Below, one piece after another: positions 61,552 through 64,000 of a stretch of DNA of 64,000 nt. Both the position numbers and the translations under genes were made by a program. Under the pieces are notes generated by a model. It worked only from the letters and a program-made list of their open reading frames with translations, did not search any database and was not told where the DNA came from. Positions within the stretch are counted from its first letter, which is position 1. Each line of letters opens with the position of its first letter. Source of the stretch: Enterobacter asburiae (GTDB taxonomy: Bacteria > Pseudomonadota > Gammaproteobacteria > Enterobacterales > Enterobacteriaceae); contig NZ_CP102247.1 in NCBI RefSeq assembly GCF_024599655.1, forward strand, positions 558,001 through 622,000. Direction: 5' to 3'.

Positions 61552-62095
61552 AGGAGGTTCTAACCTTTTCAATCAGCTCGGCGTTTTTGCTGCGTAAGTT
61601 CCCGCGCATTCTCAAACCGCTGGAATTAAATGTTGTGCCATACAGTGTGACCAGATCCTGCGAGGTCACGTCCTGGGTTACCAGGTTAATCTGGGCATTA
61701 TCCGTCGTAATTTTTCGCAGTTGCGAGTCAGCGGTCAGGGCGTTGACTTCAACGTGGCCATACAGATAAAGCATACGGTCATTTGTCAGTTTTGCCCGAT
61801 CTGACTTAATTGACCACGTCGGGACTTTGTCCTTATCAAAGGTGGTCATGACAGGCTGGGTAAACCACGAAATACCGTCATCTGAAAAATATTCAACATG
61901 CTGGGCAATCAGGCGATAGTTCAGCGCGCCTTCCGGGCTGTAGACCACGGTGTCGCTGTGATCGCTTTTATAGGTTGGATCGTTATTGTTGACCACTTGC
62001 GTTTGCGTATCGTCGCGATCGGCAAGGTTCACGCCAATCAAGACCAGTGCGACAAGCGACAGCAAAATGATAATCCAGCGTCTGGTTTTACTCAT
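61520..62095 (-). CDS. lptC: LptC, LPS export complex membrane subunit
   Basis: Bitopic protein that receives LPS from LptFG and gives it to LptA. The 191 residues equal E. coli. One membrane helix (about 7-25) and a periplasmic jellyroll. It overlaps kdsC by 4 bp and lptA by 32 bp. Confidence 0.96.
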   Translation of the reverse strand: MSKTRRWIIILLSLVALVLIGVNLADRDDTQTQVVNNNDPTYKSDHSDTVVYSPEGALNYRLIAQHVEYFSDDGISWFTQPVMTTFDKDKVPTWSIKSDRAKLTNDRMLYLYGHVEVNALTADSQLRKITTDNAQINLVTQDVTSQDLVTLYGTTFNSSGLRMRGNLRSKNAELIEKVRTSYEIQNKQTQP

Positions 62096-62658
62096 ATCGA
62101 TTGCCCTTTGGCCTCATCAAGCTTGCCCTGCGCCAGCAAAAGCAGATCGCAGACTTCACGTACGGCACCACGGCCCCCGTTGATGTGGGTAACGTAGTCA
62201 GCGCGCGGGATCAGCAGCGGATGCGCATCGGCAACGGCGATGCTCAGCCCAACTTCAGCCATCACGGGCCAGTCAATCAGATCGTCCCCGACGTAGGCCA
62301 CGTTTTCCGGTGCGATAGCCAGTTTACCCAGTAAATCCTTAAACGCCGCCATCTTATCGGATTGACCCTGATACAGATGGGTAATACCTAAGGTTTCACA
62401 GCGATCTTCTACCAGTTTAGCTTTTCGTCCGGTGATGATAGCAACCTCAATACCCGAGGTGAGCGCACAGCGGATACCGTAGCCGTCGCGAACGTTAAAC
62501 GCCTTCAGCTCTTCACCATTATTGCCCATGTAAATCAGGCCATCGGAGAGTACCCCATCCACATCCAGGATGAGCAGACGAATGTTTTCCGCCTTTGCCA
62601 TCATCTGGGTACTGACCGGACCATAACAGGTTGCAAGGGATGCACCCGCATTACTCAT
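62092..62658 (-). CDS. kdsC: KdsC, KDO-8-phosphate phosphatase
   Basis: Removes phosphate from KDO-8-P in synthesis of the LPS inner core. From the ATG at 62658 it has 188 residues (E. coli length). HAD motif with Asp32 and Asp34 in LILDVDGVLSD, Thr/Ser motif IITGRKAKLVEDR, and the metal motif VGDDLIDWPVM. Between kdsD and lptC, as in E. coli. Confidence 0.97.
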   Translation of the reverse strand: MSNAGASLATCYGPVSTQMMAKAENIRLLILDVDGVLSDGLIYMGNNGEELKAFNVRDGYGIRCALTSGIEVAIITGRKAKLVEDRCETLGITHLYQGQSDKMAAFKDLLGKLAIAPENVAYVGDDLIDWPVMAEVGLSIAVADAHPLLIPRADYVTHINGGRGAVREVCDLLLLAQGKLDEAKGQSI

Positions 62659-62672
62659 TGTCTTATCCTTCA

Positions 62673-63659
62673 TTACACTACGCCTGCGCGCAGCAGATCA
62701 TGCATATGTACCACACCCAGCAACTGGTCGCCATCGGCAACCATAACGGAGGTGATATGGCGGGACTGCATCAGGTTCAGCACATCCACGGCCAGCGTAC
62801 CCGGACGCACGCGGATACCGCCCGGCGTCATCACGTCGGCAATGCCGAGCGTGCGGACATCTACACCCATGTCGAACACGCGACGCAGGTCGCCATCGGT
62901 GAAGATCCCCTGAATTTTCATCAGATCGTCGCACACGACCGTCATACCCAGATTCTTGCGGGTGATTTCCAGCAGCGCATCACGCAGGGAGGCTTCTTTA
63001 CTGACGTGAGGGATCTCATCCCCGGTGTGCATAATATCGTTTACCCGAAGCAGCAGCTTGCGCCCCAGCGCACCGCCCGGGTGGGAAAGCGCGAAATCTT
63101 CCGGCGTAAAACCGCGGGCTTCGAGCAGCGCGACGGCAAGCGCATCCCCCATGACCAGCGCGGCGGTGGTGCTTGACGTCGGCGCCAGGCCGAGCGGACA
63201 GGCCTCCTTGGGCACTTTCACGCACAGGTGAATATCAGCCGCGCGCGCCATGCTGCTTTCAGGGCGGCTGGTCATGCAAATAAGCGGCACCTGCAGACGC
63301 TTCAGTACCGGGATCAGCGCCAGGATCTCATTGGACTCACCGGAGTTGGACAGCGCGATGACGATATCCTGCGGCGTGACCATACCCAGGTCGCCGTGCG
63401 CGGCTTCCCCCGGGTGTACAAAGAAGGAAGAGGTTCCGGTGCTGGCAAATGTTGCCGCCATTTTGCGTCCAATGTGGCCGGACTTGCCCATCCCCATCAC
63501 CACGACTTTGCCGGCACAGTAGAACATCTTCTCACATGCCAGACTAAAATCCTGATTAATGTACTGATCTAACTGCGCCAGACCTTCACGTTCAATCTCC
63601 AGAACCTCTTTGCCTGCTTTCTGAAAGTCAAAACCCGGCTGCAATTCTATTTGCGACAT
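62673..63659 (-). CDS. kdsD: KdsD, arabinose-5-phosphate isomerase
   Basis: Converts ribulose-5-phosphate to arabinose-5-phosphate, the first step toward KDO. From the ATG at 63659 it has 328 residues (E. coli length). A SIS sugar-isomerase domain (about 45-180, with MGMGKSGHIGRKM) is followed by two CBS domains (about 210-328). Lies 14 bp before kdsC and 13 bp after yrbG. Confidence 0.97.
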   Translation of the reverse strand: MSQIELQPGFDFQKAGKEVLEIEREGLAQLDQYINQDFSLACEKMFYCAGKVVVMGMGKSGHIGRKMAATFASTGTSSFFVHPGEAAHGDLGMVTPQDIVIALSNSGESNEILALIPVLKRLQVPLICMTSRPESSMARAADIHLCVKVPKEACPLGLAPTSSTTAALVMGDALAVALLEARGFTPEDFALSHPGGALGRKLLLRVNDIMHTGDEIPHVSKEASLRDALLEITRKNLGMTVVCDDLMKIQGIFTDGDLRRVFDMGVDVRTLGIADVMTPGGIRVRPGTLAVDVLNLMQSRHITSVMVADGDQLLGVVHMHDLLRAGVV

Positions 63660-63672
63660 AATGCGTTTCCGT

Positions 63673-64000
63673 TTACCCAGAGAGAAGAGGCGAGAGCCAG
63701 TACAGCATCGCCATCCATACGATAAATCCACCCGTCAGCAGCGCGCCTGCGCCTTTGCCGATCTGTCGTTGCCGCCGCCAGCAGAGCAGGGCAAATATCA
63801 CGCTGACCAATAACATCACGCCGTAGTCGCGTGAGAACGCCAGGGGATTAAAGGGCCCTGGCGTAATCAGGGCCGGCAGACCCATCACAATGGCGATATT
63901 AAAAATGTTAGAACCGATGATATTACCAATGGCAATGTCATCCTCACCTTTACGCGCCCCCGCAATGGCCGTGGCGAGCTCCGGCAGGCTGGTACCGATG
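63673..64000 (-). CDS. yrbG: YrbG, calcium/sodium:proton antiporter family protein (partial, N-terminus beyond the window)
   Basis: Inner-membrane antiporter of the calcium/cation exchanger family. Only the last 108 residues are inside the window. I translated through the upstream end and found the second alpha-repeat motif GTSLPELATAIAGARKGEDD, followed by IGNIIGSNIFNIAIV and three more hydrophobic segments. It is upstream of kdsD in the same direction, as in E. coli. Confidence 0.94.
   Translation of the reverse strand, partial: IGTSLPELATAIAGARKGEDDIAIGNIIGSNIFNIAIVMGLPALITPGPFNPLAFSRDYGVMLLVSVIFALLCWRRQRQIGKGAGALLTGGFIVWMAMLYWLSPLLSG

Overview
This 64 kb window is chromosomal DNA of an Enterobacter-like member of the Enterobacterales. 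Almost every protein resembles an E. coli K-12 protein closely, and most of the gene order matches the 71-73 min region of that chromosome. Three things point away from Escherichia: a type II dehydroquinase gene (aroQ) lying beside msrPQ, an aldehyde dehydrogenase gene between aaeXAB and yhcO, and a block of genes that E. coli carries near 96 min inserted between yhcC and arcB. I saw no prophage, insertion sequence, CRISPR array, rRNA or tRNA. The species call is an inference from recalled protein similarity.

Layout. 1-3.3 kb: aroQ (cut by the window edge), the periplasmic methionine sulfoxide repair pair msrP-msrQ, and acuI, all on the minus strand. 3.4-15.7 kb: csrD, the cell-shape genes mreB-mreC-mreD, then maf, rng, yhdP and tldD, all plus strand. 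15.8-22.7 kb: yagU, the divergent aaeR / aaeXAB efflux module, an aldehyde dehydrogenase gene and yhcO. 22.7-30.0 kb: two related DUF1471 genes, argR, mdh, the protease genes degS and degQ, zapG and zapE. 30.3-32.6 kb: the ribosomal operon rplM-rpsI and the stringent-starvation pair sspA-sspB. 32.6-40.2 kb: gltD and gltB (minus) facing away from yhcC (plus) across a long regulatory gap.

40.1-52.6 kb is the out-of-place block: yjgR, a one-chain dihydroxyacetone kinase, ahr, yjgM, valS, holC, pepA, lptF and lptG. After it the E. coli-like order resumes: arcB, the small RNA ArcZ on the opposite strand, elbB and mtgA. It continues on the minus strand with npr-rapZ-ptsN-hpf-rpoN-lptB-lptA-lptC-kdsC-kdsD and the start-less end of yrbG. 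Because of the block, lptF and lptG lie only about 8-12 kb from lptB, lptA and lptC, so all inner-membrane and periplasmic bridge parts of the LPS exporter are encoded within 50.4-62.1 kb.

Regulation readable from sequence includes ARG-box pairs in front of argR and in the gltB-yhcC gap, a near-consensus ArcA box in front of mdh, a CRP-like site in the gltB-yhcC gap, a small RNA gene (arcZ) whose terminator overlaps the arcB stop codon, and a set of clear intrinsic terminators. REP/BIME elements sit between dhaK and ahr, between holC and pepA, and between mtgA and npr. No undescribed defence, mobile or biosynthetic system was found; the most noteworthy structure is the rearrangement that joins the yjgR-lptG block to the arcB/rpoN region.
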